From: Brachionus manjavacas
Lineage: Eukaryota; Rotifera; Eurotatoria; Ploima; Brachionidae
Length of the DNA stretch: 64,000 nt
Assembly (NCBI GenBank): GCA_019054805.1
Contig: JAHQIY010000011.1
Location: forward strand, 997,001 to 1,061,000
Direction of reading: 5' to 3'
Positions 12,077 through 23,568 of this stretch are shown one piece after another; the stretch's first letter is position 1; every line of letters starts with the position of its first letter. The notes under the pieces are model-generated. The model made no database searches. It saw nothing but the letters and a program-made list of their open reading frames with translations, and was not told where the DNA came from. The position numbers and the translations under genes are program-made.

Positions 12077-12835
12077 TTATAAAGACAAGCATTCATCAGG
12101 CAAACTGAAATCACTTTCGTTTACTCCAGCAGTTACATTAAAAATTTGTAATTGATAATCACGGGAATCATTATCAACGTAAAGTGATACAGGTATGCAA
12201 TTATTCACAGTTACCAAAGACAAAAGATCGTAAGTTTGTCCTTCTGATTCAAATTTATACATCCACGAGGAAACTAAAAGATTTGAATCTTTTAATCCAG
12301 AAGCGCCTTTTCAAAATTTTTAAAATTTAAATCATTTAATATTATTTTAAATCTTTACCAAACACCAAATCACCGTAATAAGTTGCATCCTCAGGAATAT
12401 CTTGCAAATGAATATATTGAAATAATCTTTTAACTTAAAAAAACTTTTTACCAAAATCTTTCCATTCTTGTTTTAGTAAATTTTTTTCGCAAGTTTTTCT
12501 GGTAAAGCTGTATTTATATGAAACTTTTTCGTTGAAAAATTCTAAAATATCAACATAATCAGAATAACTACCAATCTGTTGTATACCAGTTCTTCTTGAT
12601 CTCTTATTCACGGAATCATAAGAGATTTCAAATTTCGATTTCAATTTTAATTTAAAGTCACGATCATAAATACTTGAATAGAAAAAAAATTTTATTAAAT
12701 TAATTGATTTGATAAAAATTGCAAAAAAAAAAATTACTTTGCTCTCCACTGTTTTGGAGATTTGCATGGATTTCTGGCCTGAATATAAATTACTAAGAAA
12801 ACAGAAACTAAAAAAGTCAATTGGATATTCATCAT
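12077..12835 (-). CDS. Ependymin-related secreted glycoprotein (4 exons)
   Basis: Exons on the minus strand: 12835-12738, 12672-12452, 12400-12359, 12306-12077. They total 591 nt, or 196 residues. The start gives a signal peptide (MMNIQLTFLVSVFLVIYIQA). Family features run in order: PCKSPKQW near the mature N-terminus, YDxxxKRSRR, a central cysteine (RKTCEKN), IPEDATYYG, a tryptophan-containing SSWMYKF, the VTVNNCIPVSLY block, and a C-terminal LPDEC. Two N-glycosylation sequons (NVT, NES) lie near the end. Ependymin-related proteins are secreted or lysosomal glycoproteins whose fold binds hydrophobic ligands; the substrate here is unknown. Length and cysteine spacing look normal. The small exon 3 (42 nt) has strong splice sites and keeps phase. 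Confidence 0.85.
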
Positions 12836-13816
12836 TTTGAAAAATTTTAAATTTTATATTTTAAAAGTAAAAATAAGGTTCAATTTAAATAATCAGTACT
12901 TGATATTTATTTTAAAACTTGATAACTCAAAGAAGTTTTCATATTTTAAATATCAATTAAGAATTTACTTGAATTTTGTAAACTCTTTATATAAATGTTT
13001 TATTTACATAGTTAGAATCCATTTTAATTTTGTTTCAATGATTGAATTGAAATTTTTAAGCAAAATGTTAATCTAACTGATTTAAATATAATTTCTTAGC
13101 CTGGAAAAATTCATTTGAAAATACTCTTTAGTCTATAAATAAAATTTAACTGTTTTAATTTATTACTTAAGTAACTTGGCCTTTATTTTACTCTAAAAAA
13201 ATTCTACTTTATTTTAGTAGGGTAGAATTTAAAAAAAATTCAAACTAAAATCAAAGTCTATGATTTAGTCTAAAAGCTTTTCTCGAAAAAAGAATTTTTG
13301 ATATTTTGAATGTTATCTGTTTCATAAAAATTTTTTCAAATTAGATAACCAATTTCTTTGAAAACGATGTGGATACATATTTTGGTTTTCCGGATTTAAA
13401 AAAATTTCAAATAGTGTTGATTTTAAATTGTTTTTTTCAGTTTTTTTCAATCCGGATCTGTGTTTTAGGGTCCGACAAAAATCCTTAAAATCGATCCGTG
13501 TTTTAGAATCATTGTCTAATCCGGAAAAAAAATCCGTGTTTTAGAGATAACCTAATATAAGCTTATGAGCTAAAACTGCTATGTAAATTTTTTTTCAAAT
13601 TTAACCAATGCCAAAGATGACTCTTAATATTTGTGCACAATATTTTTAGTTAAATTTCCACAGAAATAGTAAAAAACCCATAAATATAAAAAAAAATAAT
13701 ATTAACTTTTTGTCAATTTTTTATTTTAAATTAACATAAATAGTAAAAATACTAAAAAAAATTAATTTTTCCATTAAATCAATAGAAAAACAATAAAAAA
13801 ATAATAATCAAAAAAT
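12836..13816. other. Intergenic with a triplicated CCGTGTTTTAG-like motif
   Basis: Mostly AT-rich. Near 13440-13545 a short block repeats ATCYGTGTTTTAG three times between TCCGG motifs. It may be the sub-terminal part of a pogo-type transposon, but no transposase is visible. Confidence 0.4.
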
Positions 13817-14670
13817 TTAATTTTTTATCCTGGTACAACCATTTGGGCAATAAAAACCTCTTTTTTTCTTCATTGGGGCATTACAAGTAATACAGATATT
13901 CTCTATTAATAAGGCTGCATCATTCGGCTTGTGTCTTTTAAATGATGTTGGAGCTTTTTTAAGTTCTTTATCCGAATCTTCTTCAGATTCAAGTATGACA
14001 ATCTCTTCGTTCTGAATACAGTCCGCTGGTTGATGTTGTAGGCACGACCTTGTTTTCTTTTTTGATCCTCGTTTTGGCTTGTTGTTCAATGGTATATCCA
14101 TGCCAATATCATTGAAGTTCATCAATTCTAAAAAAATAAAAATTAATAAATTTAAAGAAAATTTTTTTTTTAATTTTAAAAATACTTAATAATCCTGTAA
14201 CAAAATGCTATAGAATGAAAACAATAATAATTTTCTAGCCAGTATGAACAAGTGCACGAACTTAGTTTCCTTGTCTAATGAAAATACTTGTTTGAATCCA
14301 TTTGTGATGGCATCATCACAATCTGCTACCAAAGTTTTCGGATTGATTTTTTGATTGTAAACCTTTTCGACTGATATTTGAGTTGATCTAAAAAAAAAAA
14401 ATCGTCAGTTGTCTGACAACTACACAAAGCTTTACCAAAACAGTGAAAATATTTTGCCCTGTTAGTTTTACTCCAGTTAAAACTGGAAAGCCTGCAAAGT
14501 TAAGCTTGTATGTAGCGTCAGAAAAATATAGTCTGTTTTCAAAGCATACTTTAATAGTTGTTTCGTTGTCAAAAAAACTCGAATTTGTTGAGTATCGATT
14601 TATTCATATTCGAAAAAACCAAAACGTGCAGCTCTTTGATTCTTGACATAACTTCCAAATCGACTATCTT
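13817..14670 (-). mobile_element. Decayed MULE transposon, DDE and C-terminal pieces
   Basis: Reading from about 14670 downwards, the minus strand shows LYFSDATYKLNFAGFPVLTG (MULE DDE start with the first aspartate). It then shows KTLVADCDDAITNGFKQVFS (second aspartate region) and VHLFILARK where the family has a FHM-like motif. Finally a 102-residue frame (14125-13817) is rich in basic and acidic residues with two CxxC-type pairs at the end. The pieces lie in different frames. Confidence 0.6.
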
Positions 14671-14752
14671 TTTTGGCATGTGTTGTTCAGAATGATTCGA
14701 ACGTGTCTCTTCTGATTCTATGAATTTCATTCAAAGATTATTTATTTATAAA

Positions 14753-14984
14753 AAATGAAATTATTTTCGACTTGAATTAAATATTTTGTTTAAGATTTTA
14801 TTTCTAAACTTTCAAAAACAAATTAACAAATAAAATTATGATCGCTATTTCTTGGTTAATTTTGTCAAAAATGAAATTATTTTCGACTTGAATTAAATAT
14901 TTTGTTTAAGATTTTATTTCTAAACTTTCAAAAACAAATTAACAAATAAAATTATGATCGCTATTTCTTGGTTAATTTTGTCAA
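14753..14984. repeat. Perfect tandem duplication, 116-bp unit, two copies
   Basis: The segment starting ATGAAATTATTTTCGACTTG at 14755 is repeated from 14871. No difference was found over the unit. It sits next to MULE remnants. Confidence 0.92.
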
Positions 14985-15129
14985 AAATGATTTTTTTTCT
15001 TATGATAATTTTGACTATAATCGAACATATCAAAATTTACCCTAAAAAAAATAGAATCTATTAAATATAACAATGCAGAAAATTTAAATATACAACATTT
15101 GCATTATGAACTTCCTTAAATTTTCAATT

Positions 15130-15240
15130 CTTTAAAAGTAAAAGAAACAAAAGGACACTAAAGGACACTAAGGACACAAAAAGATACAAAAGGACATTTT
15201 ATTTTTAGTTCTTAAAAAGTAAAGGACACCAAAGGACATT
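15130..15240. repeat. AAAGGACAC short tandem repeats
   Basis: Variants of AAAGGACACT/AAAGGACATT occur about eight times at irregular spacing. Confidence 0.7.
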
Positions 15241-15249
15241 TTCTATTTA

Positions 15250-16055
15250 ATTTTTAGTATTAAATTCAAGATTATTGTCAATCCATGGCCAATGTTGGTA
15301 TTTGGTCGATCCAATGTGAATAGAAAAGTCTTACCGATCGTTCTGAGTAAAGTTTCCAGAGTAGATATTTGTGATTTTTACAAATTTTTTCTTGCAATAA
15401 GGAAAAGTTTGTGAAAAGTTTAACTTTAACTCTATATTATATTGTTTAATGCAAGATGCTCAAGCACGGCAAGTTTTTGGGAAACAAGTAACCATTCTTA
15501 TATGCTATTTTCATCTTATTCAAAATTCCAAGAAGCATATTGATAAATCAAGCAAATATTTTAAGTATGATATTTCGAGTGAAATAGGTAGACTTGGCAA
15601 TTGTACAACACTTAACAGCTGAGTAAGTGGTTTTTATGTCCAGAAATGAAAGTTTTTAAAGAGTATTTTGTTGATCAATGGGTTAACAGTCAATGGCTGA
15701 ATTGGCAAATTTTTCAAAAGCTCAAATTTTCTCTCCTACAAACAACAATATTGAATCAATAAATGCACAAATAAAAAAAATTTATACAGAATATCAAAAT
15801 GGATCAGTTAATGATGCCTGCAAACTTATGTATACTATTTTAATCAATTCAAGCAAAAGTCAGTCAAGTTTTGACTTGATTTTAAAACGCAACAATGCTA
15901 TTGTTAAGGCTTCTTTAAGCTATGAGATTAATCTACTTAGCGATAACCAATTTAATTTTGTAGTGAATAACGAGATAAAACAGTTGGTGCAATTTAATCC
16001 AAAATACTACTCTTGTAGTGAGTTTAGTGCGAATGGGGCTTGTAGGTATTAAACT
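15250..16055 (+). mobile_element. Decayed MULE transposon, central and C-terminal pieces
   Basis: From about 15280 one frame reads PWPMLVFGRSNVNRKVLP, another reads FGKQVTILICYFHLIQNSKK (the FH-containing MULE core). The 15693-16052 frame reads NNNIESINAQIKKIYTEYQ and ends near a SWIM-like CSEFSANGACRY. Frame changes and stops separate them, so the copy is dead. The orientation is opposite to the MULE remnant at 13.8-14.7 kb. Confidence 0.65.
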
Positions 16056-16124
16056 GAATTATGCAGGCTAAAACATATTCAGTTAAAAGAAAATGAAAGA
16101 AAATTTTTAATGAACCAAGGTAAA

Positions 16125-16230
16125 GCTAGACCCGAAAAGTCCAATTATTAGCCAGAATCACGAAAAGTCAAATTATTAGCCAGAATCACGAAAAGTCAAA
16201 AATTACTACTACTACTACTACTACTACTAC

Positions 16231-16283
<53 letters not shown>

Positions 16284-16285
16284 GA
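16125..16285. repeat. 27-bp tandem repeat followed by ACT/AAT microsatellites
   Basis: About three copies of a unit containing CACGAAAAGTCAAATTATTAG are followed by (ACT)n and then a long (AAT)n run at 16206-16280. The (AAT)n run makes a tyrosine run on the minus strand, which is not coding. Confidence 0.85.
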
Positions 16286-16289
16286 AGGA

Positions 16290-17239
16290 AAAACAAATAA
16301 AGAAACAAACAAACAAATATAATAAGCTGAAAATGAAATTATTTTTAATTGTAAAAATAGAAATTATGTAAATTTTTTTTTTCAAGCATGTAATCTTGAA
16401 GTCTAAAAAGAGATAGAAGGGAATTTTTTTTTTAAAATTTCCCTTTTTTAATATTTCTCTTTTATATTTAGCTTTTTTTATCATCGCCAAATCTGGCGTA
16501 ATTTTTGAAATAAATAATAATAATAATAAAAATAATATTTTGTAAAAAATTTAATTTATTTACAATAACACTCTGTAGGTTTATATTCTATTTTTTGTAT
16601 TTTAACTAAAATAAAAGGCATTTGGAATCATATTCTTCGTGTTTATTTTGATTTTTTTTTATGTTTGCCAAAACCAGAATAAATCATAAGTTTTTCAACT
16701 TTGCACATCCTGCATTTATTTAAAATAAAAATGCAGGATGTGCTAATCTTATGTAGTTAGTAGGCTAATCTTATGGGTTTTCCAAAATTTCGTTAATTAA
16801 AATGGACAAAAATCGGAGTTTTTATTAATTTTTACTTTTAGGTTTTTAATAATTTAAATCTTCTAATAAATGTACAAAATTTGGTTTAATTAAATCAATT
16901 GTATTGTGTTTGCTTCTCAAACTTTTGAACATCTGTTGAATAAAAATTAAAAAATTATGTCTATACTTTGAGAATATTGCACTTAAAAAGAAAATTTAAA
17001 TTTAATTTTAAAAATCAAAAGGCTTTTGCCCCCCCTGAAAAGAAAAATGTCTAAATTTTAATTGAGTCCTAGCACGTTTTAAATCGTTGATAAAGCTGAG
17101 AATTTATGAATTTGTTCGAACAAAAAACCACAAATTTTTCTTTTTATTCAATAACAACATTTTTGTTTAAAAATAAAATAAAAATTTGGTTATATCATAA
17201 TTAATTTATCTATAAACATTGATTAATTTTAAAAAGGAC
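16290..17239. other. Intergenic with one strong hairpin
   Basis: AT-rich. GCACATCCTGCATTTA at 16703 pairs with its inverse near 16729-16743. GCTAATCTTATG occurs twice just after. Nothing else is recognised. Confidence 0.5.
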
Positions 17240-18272
17240 CTAATCAAAAGATTTGAAAATTTTCCTCCCATTTAAATCACAGACTGGTCTAAAATTATCT
17301 ATCATTCGAAACATTTCACAGCACTGATCCTCTCGTTTGCAAATGTACATCTGTCTTAATTTTGACAATTGTTCATTAGACAAAGTTATGCACTCACGAA
17401 ACACTATCCACTTAACACATTGTGTGCATGGCGGAGTAGTCAATGAGCCATCATAAGTCCAATAACTCGTCACATCATCTGAAAATAAAAATTAAAAAAT
17501 TTGAATTTAATTTTTTTTGTAATCACTTGGAAATAATTTTGTCACATCTAAATCCTGCTTAAGGGATGTGGCACTATCTCTCAGCAAAATTTCATCTATA
17601 CAGTTTAGAATTTTGTCAAACTCGGAGTTGTGCTCTCCTACATTTACAAGTACGCCCAGCACCATTAGCCCATCATGACTATTTGTAGAAATGGCATCTG
17701 AGTCATGTGAGTATGTTTTTATGTTCCAATTAACAAAATGCAGCTCGCCTGCAAAACGCTTACCATTGATCAAGTGCTCAGAGCCAGTAGATCCATCTTT
17801 TCCCCAGTGCATGTGAAACTGCAAAAATTTATGCTCATCTTGAACAGGTCCTCCATTTACACCTAAATAAAAATTGAGCAAAATTTTTTTCTTTTAAAAT
17901 TAAAGTACATGAATTGGCCGATTCAAGTCCACTAATCTTAAACGAAGACCCAGTGTTGACAATAGTGGTAAAATTTTGTGCATCATAAATAATTTTAAGA
18001 GGTCTTTTGGTCAAATTTTCGTCAAAGGTTGCGTCTTTGTCTTGAATGTCGACTGGAGACTGAGCCTTTTCAGCTGCATGAGGGTACTTTGAACACCAGT
18101 TTAGTGGGCCTTGGGATTAAAATTTTTTATTGATATTTAATTGGAAAAATTTAATTAGGTAGTTGAAGGTATGCTCAGGAAGGGGGTGTTCAGAGTATTC
18201 AATACCGTATTCTCCTTGATAGCCCCATTCAAGACCAACTTTAGGCAATTCAAAATTTTCTATCATTTTCAT
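17240..18272 (-). CDS. Alpha-class carbonic anhydrase (4 exons)
   Basis: Exons on the minus strand: 18272-18206, 18109-17909, 17862-17527, 17478-17240, giving 280 residues in one frame. The enzyme interconverts CO2 and bicarbonate. The fold opens with LEWGYQGEYGPLNW. The three zinc histidines are H106 and H108 in QFHMHWG and H131 in GELHFVNWN. The GSEH element and LTTPPCTQCVKW (substrate threonine) are present, so it should be active. The length is close to cytosolic family members. No signal peptide follows the ATG at 18272. However, the frame stays open upstream to a possible acceptor near 18313, so an earlier exon encoding a signal peptide cannot be excluded. Introns are 46-96 bp. No close neighbour on the same strand suggests an operon. 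Confidence 0.92.
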
Positions 18273-18312
18273 AAAATCAAAACTACTTGGAAAATTTTTC
18301 TTACGCAGCTAA

Positions 18313-19440
18313 TTAGAATAGTTTTAGATTAATTTGATCTGATAAATAGGTTTTTTTAAATTTATCTTAACTGTTGTAAAATGTTAAACATTAAAAAACG
18401 TGAATATAATTTATAATGTATTGGTTAATGCTACCAAAATGATAAAAAGTGGCTAAAAGTTTTAATTTAAAGCGGGAAACTAGTAATTTTAAAAATCGGA
18501 TTAAAAAAGCTGAAATTCTGAGCAGAATTGGTGAATAATATTGTTTCCCTTACACACGCTAAATAAAAGCTAGTTTCCAGGATTGAATAAAACAAATATA
18601 TCGAAGAGATAATGTTTGATTTAACAAAGTTAAAGCATTGGTATTTGATTTAGCTGTTATAATGAATTAGGTAATACAGACATTTTAGAATCGAAATTTT
18701 GCTCACACAAGCTTTAACTTTTTGTTTTTTGTTATTTTATGCCTTAAGTTAACATCATAAAAAATTCATATTTTCTTCAAATTTTTTTATAATTGCGTAT
18801 AGATAAGATTAACTTTCGAGATGTTAAATTAGTGTTTTATATTAAATTTAAATAAATAGTATTCATGATTAGTTTTATTTTCTTTATCAAACATTCTTGG
18901 CTAAATTTAACCAGAAAATTGTGCTGAAAACCGAAAATTTTATTTGATTTAGTATTAAAATATTTTTAATTGAAATTTTAAGAAAATTAAATATAAATTC
19001 GAATTTATTCTGATCAAAAAATTAAAAAAAAGTATCTATTCAATTTTTGAGTTGTTTAAAAGTCCCAAATTAAAGTCCAAGTCATTAAAAAAAGTCTTTG
19101 ACTCCGACTTTTTTAACTTTGATTATGAACAACATGAAAAAAATATGTTTCACAAAATTCAACAAACAAAAATTAATTCTAATTAAAAGGGAAATATAGA
19201 TGATCAAATAAAATATAAATATTTTAAGATTTATTCATTTTTTGTCTCAATGATTTATTCTAATTGGAATTTTTTTTCCAACATGCATATTTATTTTATT
19301 TAAATGCTATCTTGTTTAAATCTTTACATAACAAAATGATGTTTTGAATTTTGTGAGTGTTCTGTTGGCTTGATTGTTTTTAAATTTACTCAATTCTTTT
19401 GCAATAAGCTTATGTTCAAATCCTGCTATAAGGAATCTTA
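18313..19440. other. Intergenic, AT-rich
   Basis: Nothing coding. Around 19050-19130 there is an AAGTC-rich tract similar in style to tracts near 40.85 kb and 56.2 kb. Confidence 0.4.
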
Positions 19441-19990
19441 TGAAGAGTCTTTCGGATCGGTCAACTAGATTATCAATTTTCAAGGCCTTGAGGATGTCTT
19501 CTGTTCTCGTTTTAAGCGGAAATTATTTTTTTAATTTTTCTTAATTTTCTTTCAATATTCTCTGTACCAGAATTGATTATAATAAATCAATAGTCAAATA
19601 AGGATGGATGTGTATCAAGAGGGACTTTCTCATTTTCTATCTTCAGATTGAGTTTGTATTTTCTTTGATAATTATTTCATAACCAGCTCTGGTAAAAGTA
19701 ATGTGACAAGTTTTACTCTTATTTATTATGAAACTAAAATTTTTCAAAATTCGTTTATTTTGTTTATTGCGTCTTGAATAATTATTTTCTCGAGTAATCA
19801 AAATACACTGGTCGTCTGCGAAAAATGAAATCTTTATTTAATCTGGAAGAGATTATGCGATATCGCTAAAATACAGAATAAAAAGAGAAGGTGACAAGCA
19901 GCTCCCTTGTAGCACACCACATTTTATTAGTTGTTCTTGTGAAAGATGATTTTTATGACTTACTTTTAAAAAACCAACAATAAAAAATTT
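19440..19990 (-). mobile_element. LINE reverse-transcriptase fragment
   Basis: The minus strand reads CGVLQGSCLSPSLFILYFSD followed by an ISFFADDQCILI motif (the FADD active site). It then continues as NFSFIINKSKTCHITFT. At least two in-frame stops are present. It is non-LTR reverse transcriptase, truncated at both ends. Confidence 0.7.
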
Positions 19991-19999
19991 TTTGTTAAT

Positions 20000-20570
20000 G
20001 GAAAAAAGGGGGAATTTTTTAATTAAAAATAATTATAGTAACTATTTGGCGATGTTTGGTTATAAATGTGCAATTTCTATCATAACAACCTAAAAATTGA
20101 GTTTTAATATTTTCTCATTTTTTAAAAAAAATTTTTTTGTTCCAATTAATGTTGTATTTACTTTTATTTAAAAACTTTTCCAACATACAATCATAGCTAC
20201 TTGATTTCAAAACAAAGTAAACAAAGTTTTAAGGTAATAATATTTTTAAACACTAACTCTTTTAATTGTTTAAATAATTTTGTTAAAACATTTAAAATAA
20301 ACATTTTTTAAAAATCGGTTTTTTACTTGTTTTCTACATTAATTTTAGCTTGTTTTTTATTTTTTTTAAACTATACAAAAATATTTTATACGCATAATAG
20401 TCACTTTATTAGAAGTCTTTTTATATATTGATTTCAGGAATAAGATTGAGGAAGAATAAAATATAAATTTTTAATCAAATTCATACTGTTTTGGTAAAAA
20501 AAAAATTTATTTATAAAAAAAAAAAATTTAAATTAATTCTAATAACAAAAAATCAAGTAGTAAGAGTAAT
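20000..20570. other. Intergenic, AT-rich
   Basis: Nothing recognised between the two LINE fragments. Confidence 0.4.
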
Positions 20571-20579
20571 AATTACTGC

Positions 20580-21900
20580 AAATCGGAGCTAGCAAAAGCA
20601 AAACTCTAATGAGCTAAAGCAGTTGATTCATTTTGTATTGACATCAAAATCTCAATCGTAGGTTTAGAGATGTTTAGACTAGTTGCACTATTAATTTCTC
20701 TCGGCAATTTATTCCATTCAACAACAACCATGTTTGTAAAATAATTAAATCTCTGACAACAATTCCTTACTCTTTCTAGAACCAAGTTCTTGGAGTTTCT
20801 TCTAAGATCATACCTTTTGTTTAAGCTGTAGTTTAAAACTTTACTGAAATTCACTTTCTGCATATTTTCACTAGTTTGAATATTTGGATTAGATCTCCAC
20901 GTATCCTTCTTATTTTTAGACTTGGTAAATTAAGCCTAGATAAGCGCTGTGGATACTCCAAATTTGCAAGCCCAGATACTAACCGCGTCGCCTTCCGTTG
21001 CACTTTTTCTATCTCATCTATATCTTTTTCTAAGTAAGGACACCATGAGCTGATGGCATATTCCGAATGAGGTCTGAAAAGTGAACAGTGCAGTAGTCTA
21101 ACTATTTTTGCTGTTAGAAATTTGAAAGATCTACGGATCATTCCCAATATACGGTTAGCTCTTACAGTCACATTTTTGATTTGAGAGTCCCATTTCAAGT
21201 CACTTTGGACATAACTACCCAAATCTCTTTCGCAAACAGAATTTCTGAGCGCTTTTGAATCGGGAGTGTAGTCAAATTTTTTGTTCATGCTGCCAACATG
21301 TAAAACTTTGCACTTATCAATATTCAGTGATGCTGACTTGCCCTTTGACCATCTACATTTGTTGTCTAAATCCGATTGTAGACTAAGAATCGAGCTGAAG
21401 CTCTTGATAACGGATACACATTCATTATTGATGATTTCTAACATGTCATTAATGTAAATAGCAAAAAGTGATGGCCCAAGTACTGATCCCTGAGGCACTC
21501 CAATTATCACATATATCCAATGTGAATATGTTTCACTAAGTACTACTTTCTGGGTTCTACCCTTCAAAAATGATGTGATCCATTTTATCATACTTTCACC
21601 ATAACCATAAAACCTAAACTTATACAAAAGCTTATCATGAGAAACTCTATCGAATGCTTCCGCAAAACCTGACCAGATCCAGATCCACCGAAAAACCTTG
21701 TGCTAGAGCTTTAATAATTTTGTCCATTGTTTCCAGTAGATTTTTAAAGCACGATTTACATGGAAAAAAACATGCTGGCAGCCTGATATGAGGTTATTAT
21801 TCAATAAATGTCTAGCATTACAACTTTTACTAAGCTCTCAAGTAACTTGCATATCAATCTGGTTAATGAGACTGGACAATTTAGAACCTCGATTAATTCA
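20580..21900 (-). mobile_element. 3' part of a Jockey/CR1-like LINE
   Basis: The minus-strand frame 21627-20851 reads IGVPQGSVLGPSLFAIYIND, then skips the YADD active-site segment. It continues with the downstream region (RANRILGMIRRSFKFL, HSEYAISSWCPYLEKDIDEI, RRIRGDLIQIFKL). A second frame, 20863-20606, carries the usual C-terminus (FNYFTNMVVVEWNKLP). The missing YADD block and the frame change near 20855 make it inactive. Upstream remnants extend to about 21.9 kb. Confidence 0.85.
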
Positions 21901-22102
21901 TCATTATTTTAAAAAATTGAAAAGTTAAATAGCTGAATAGTTGAATTAGTTAAAAAAATTTAAATATTGTAAATCTGAATAATTTAACAATTGAAAAATA
22001 ATAAATAAGTTGAGTAAGTTATAAAAGTTGAGTAATTGAATAGTTGAAAAATTGAGTAGTTGAATTTAAATGTCCTTGTCAAGTTGTAATATTCCAAAAC
22101 AC

Positions 22103-22330
22103 TTAGTTCTCATTGCATACACTAACTGCTGTAAATGGCAATGAGTTTTTTTCAACTTCTTTTATTGTTGTGACTACTTCGTATTTGAGATAGTTCATGA
22201 TGTTTGTAGCTATGACAAAAAACAGAATGCATTTGGGAAAAGGAATAAAGTAATCCACATGATTCAAAATGTGTTGTATTTGGTTCGAAATATGTTCGGA
22301 AAGCCATGCATGGTTATTTGATCTGTCCAT
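22103..22330 (-). pseudogene. Orphan DEG/ENaC-like N-terminal exon
   Basis: The 75-residue frame has a short cytoplasmic start, a hydrophobic segment (FPKCILFFVIATNIMNYL) and then NSLPFTAVSVCNEN. This resembles the TM1 region and the PFPAVTICN motif of degenerin/epithelial sodium channels. It stops right after the motif. No following exon with the cysteine-rich extracellular domain was found nearby on this strand. It may be a fragment or an exon of an unresolved gene. The assignment rests on one motif plus the adjacent hydrophobic segment. Confidence 0.42.
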
Positions 22331-22469
22331 TTTTTAAATATCTCAGAAATTTTGGCAATTTTATGATTTGAATCATTCATTTTGCTAAAATTTAATATTA
22401 AAGCTTTTATTATTTTAGCATATCTATTATTAGCCCTTTATTAATCATCATATTAATTAATGATATTTC

Positions 22470-23010
22470 TAAATAAAGTTAAACCAATGATGAATACTTC
22501 CTTCTCTTTGCTGACGATTTTGTCGCTATATAAAAAAAAATGGTAATTTAGAAAATAAGATGAATAGATACTTAGATGAATTAGAAAAGTGGCTTTACAA
22601 TTGGAAAATGAAGATATCAGTTGAAAAGTGTTGTTTAATAATTTTTTCTAAAAAATAGATTTTAACCTAAGAATGTATGGAAATAAAATCGAAAGTCAAA
22701 AAGAAATTAATTTTTTAGGTATTAAATTTAGTAAATTAACCTTTGCTTCAATGATAGAAGACATTAAAGAACGTTGTAATTCTAGGTTGATTTTAATTAA
22801 AATCTTATCAAATAAAAAATGGGGCCTAAAATTTATAACAATAGGTAATCAATACAAGTCTCTAATTGAATCTTCGATCATTCTTTTCCATGTCTTAACT
22901 CTATTTCAGAAACTAATATCCAAAGATTAGAAGTATTTCAAAATTCAGCAGCCTGTTCTATTCTAAAATACAATATCTTATCAAGATAAATCGAATATTC
23001 AACTCCATTG
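22470..23010 (+). mobile_element. LINE reverse-transcriptase fragment
   Basis: Reads DEYFLLFADDFVAI, then LEKWLYNWKMKISVEKC, then (22673-22930) NFLGIKFSKLTF and LSNKKWGLKF. These are typical of the RT palm/thumb and connection of a non-LTR element. Stops interrupt it. Its last part (RLEVFQNSAACSILKYN) is close in style to the fragment at 29.8 kb, so they may belong to one family. Confidence 0.72.
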
Positions 23011-23129
23011 TATAATTTCTACCTTACTATTTCCTCTTTTTTAGTCATTTAGAAGTTAATGATCAATTTTTGATGCTCAAAATGATCAAGTCAATGATTA
23101 ATTATTTAAAAAATTGAAATTATTTATAA

Positions 23130-23336
23130 TAATAAGTGCACAGGTACATTTTTGACTTTAACATAGTTTGTTTAATCTAAAGGTAAACTCTGCAAAATTC
23201 TGCAAAAAATAACTCACTTAAAATAGTATCATTTTGATGATGTGCACTCTGCAATGTATATTTTGATATTGCAGAGTTTACCTTTAGAACTAACAAAGCA
23301 TGTATAATTCAACAATGTACCTCTGCGCTTATTATT
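23130..23336. mobile_element. 207-bp foldback element (MITE-like)
   Basis: The left arm (AATAAGTGCACAGGTACATT and CTAAAGGTAAACTCTGCAA) pairs imperfectly with the right arm ending GTACCTCTGCGCTTATTA. The two arms make up most of the element. No transposase and no clear target duplication. Confidence 0.7.
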
Positions 23337-23560
23337 TTAAATTATAACAATTTATTTTATAATATTGATTTGATCTTTTTAAGCATCAAAATTTGATCAT
23401 AAACTTCAAAATTTTTTATTAAATTTTAGTTATTTTATAATTTTTATTTTTAATTATCTTTATTTTGATTTGGTTTAATTTTTTATGTTTGAAATACAAA
23501 ATGTAAAAAGAAAAAAAAATATAAGCAATTCATTCAGATTAAAGTTTACATTCAATCGTT
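23337..23560. other. Short AT-rich spacer
   Basis: Nothing recognised. Confidence 0.4.
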
Positions 23561-23568
23561 GAAAAACT

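Noticed and set aside
16230-16490. 86-residue minus-strand frame with a long tyrosine run
   Set aside because: The run is the antisense of an (AAT)n microsatellite; the rest is low-complexity.
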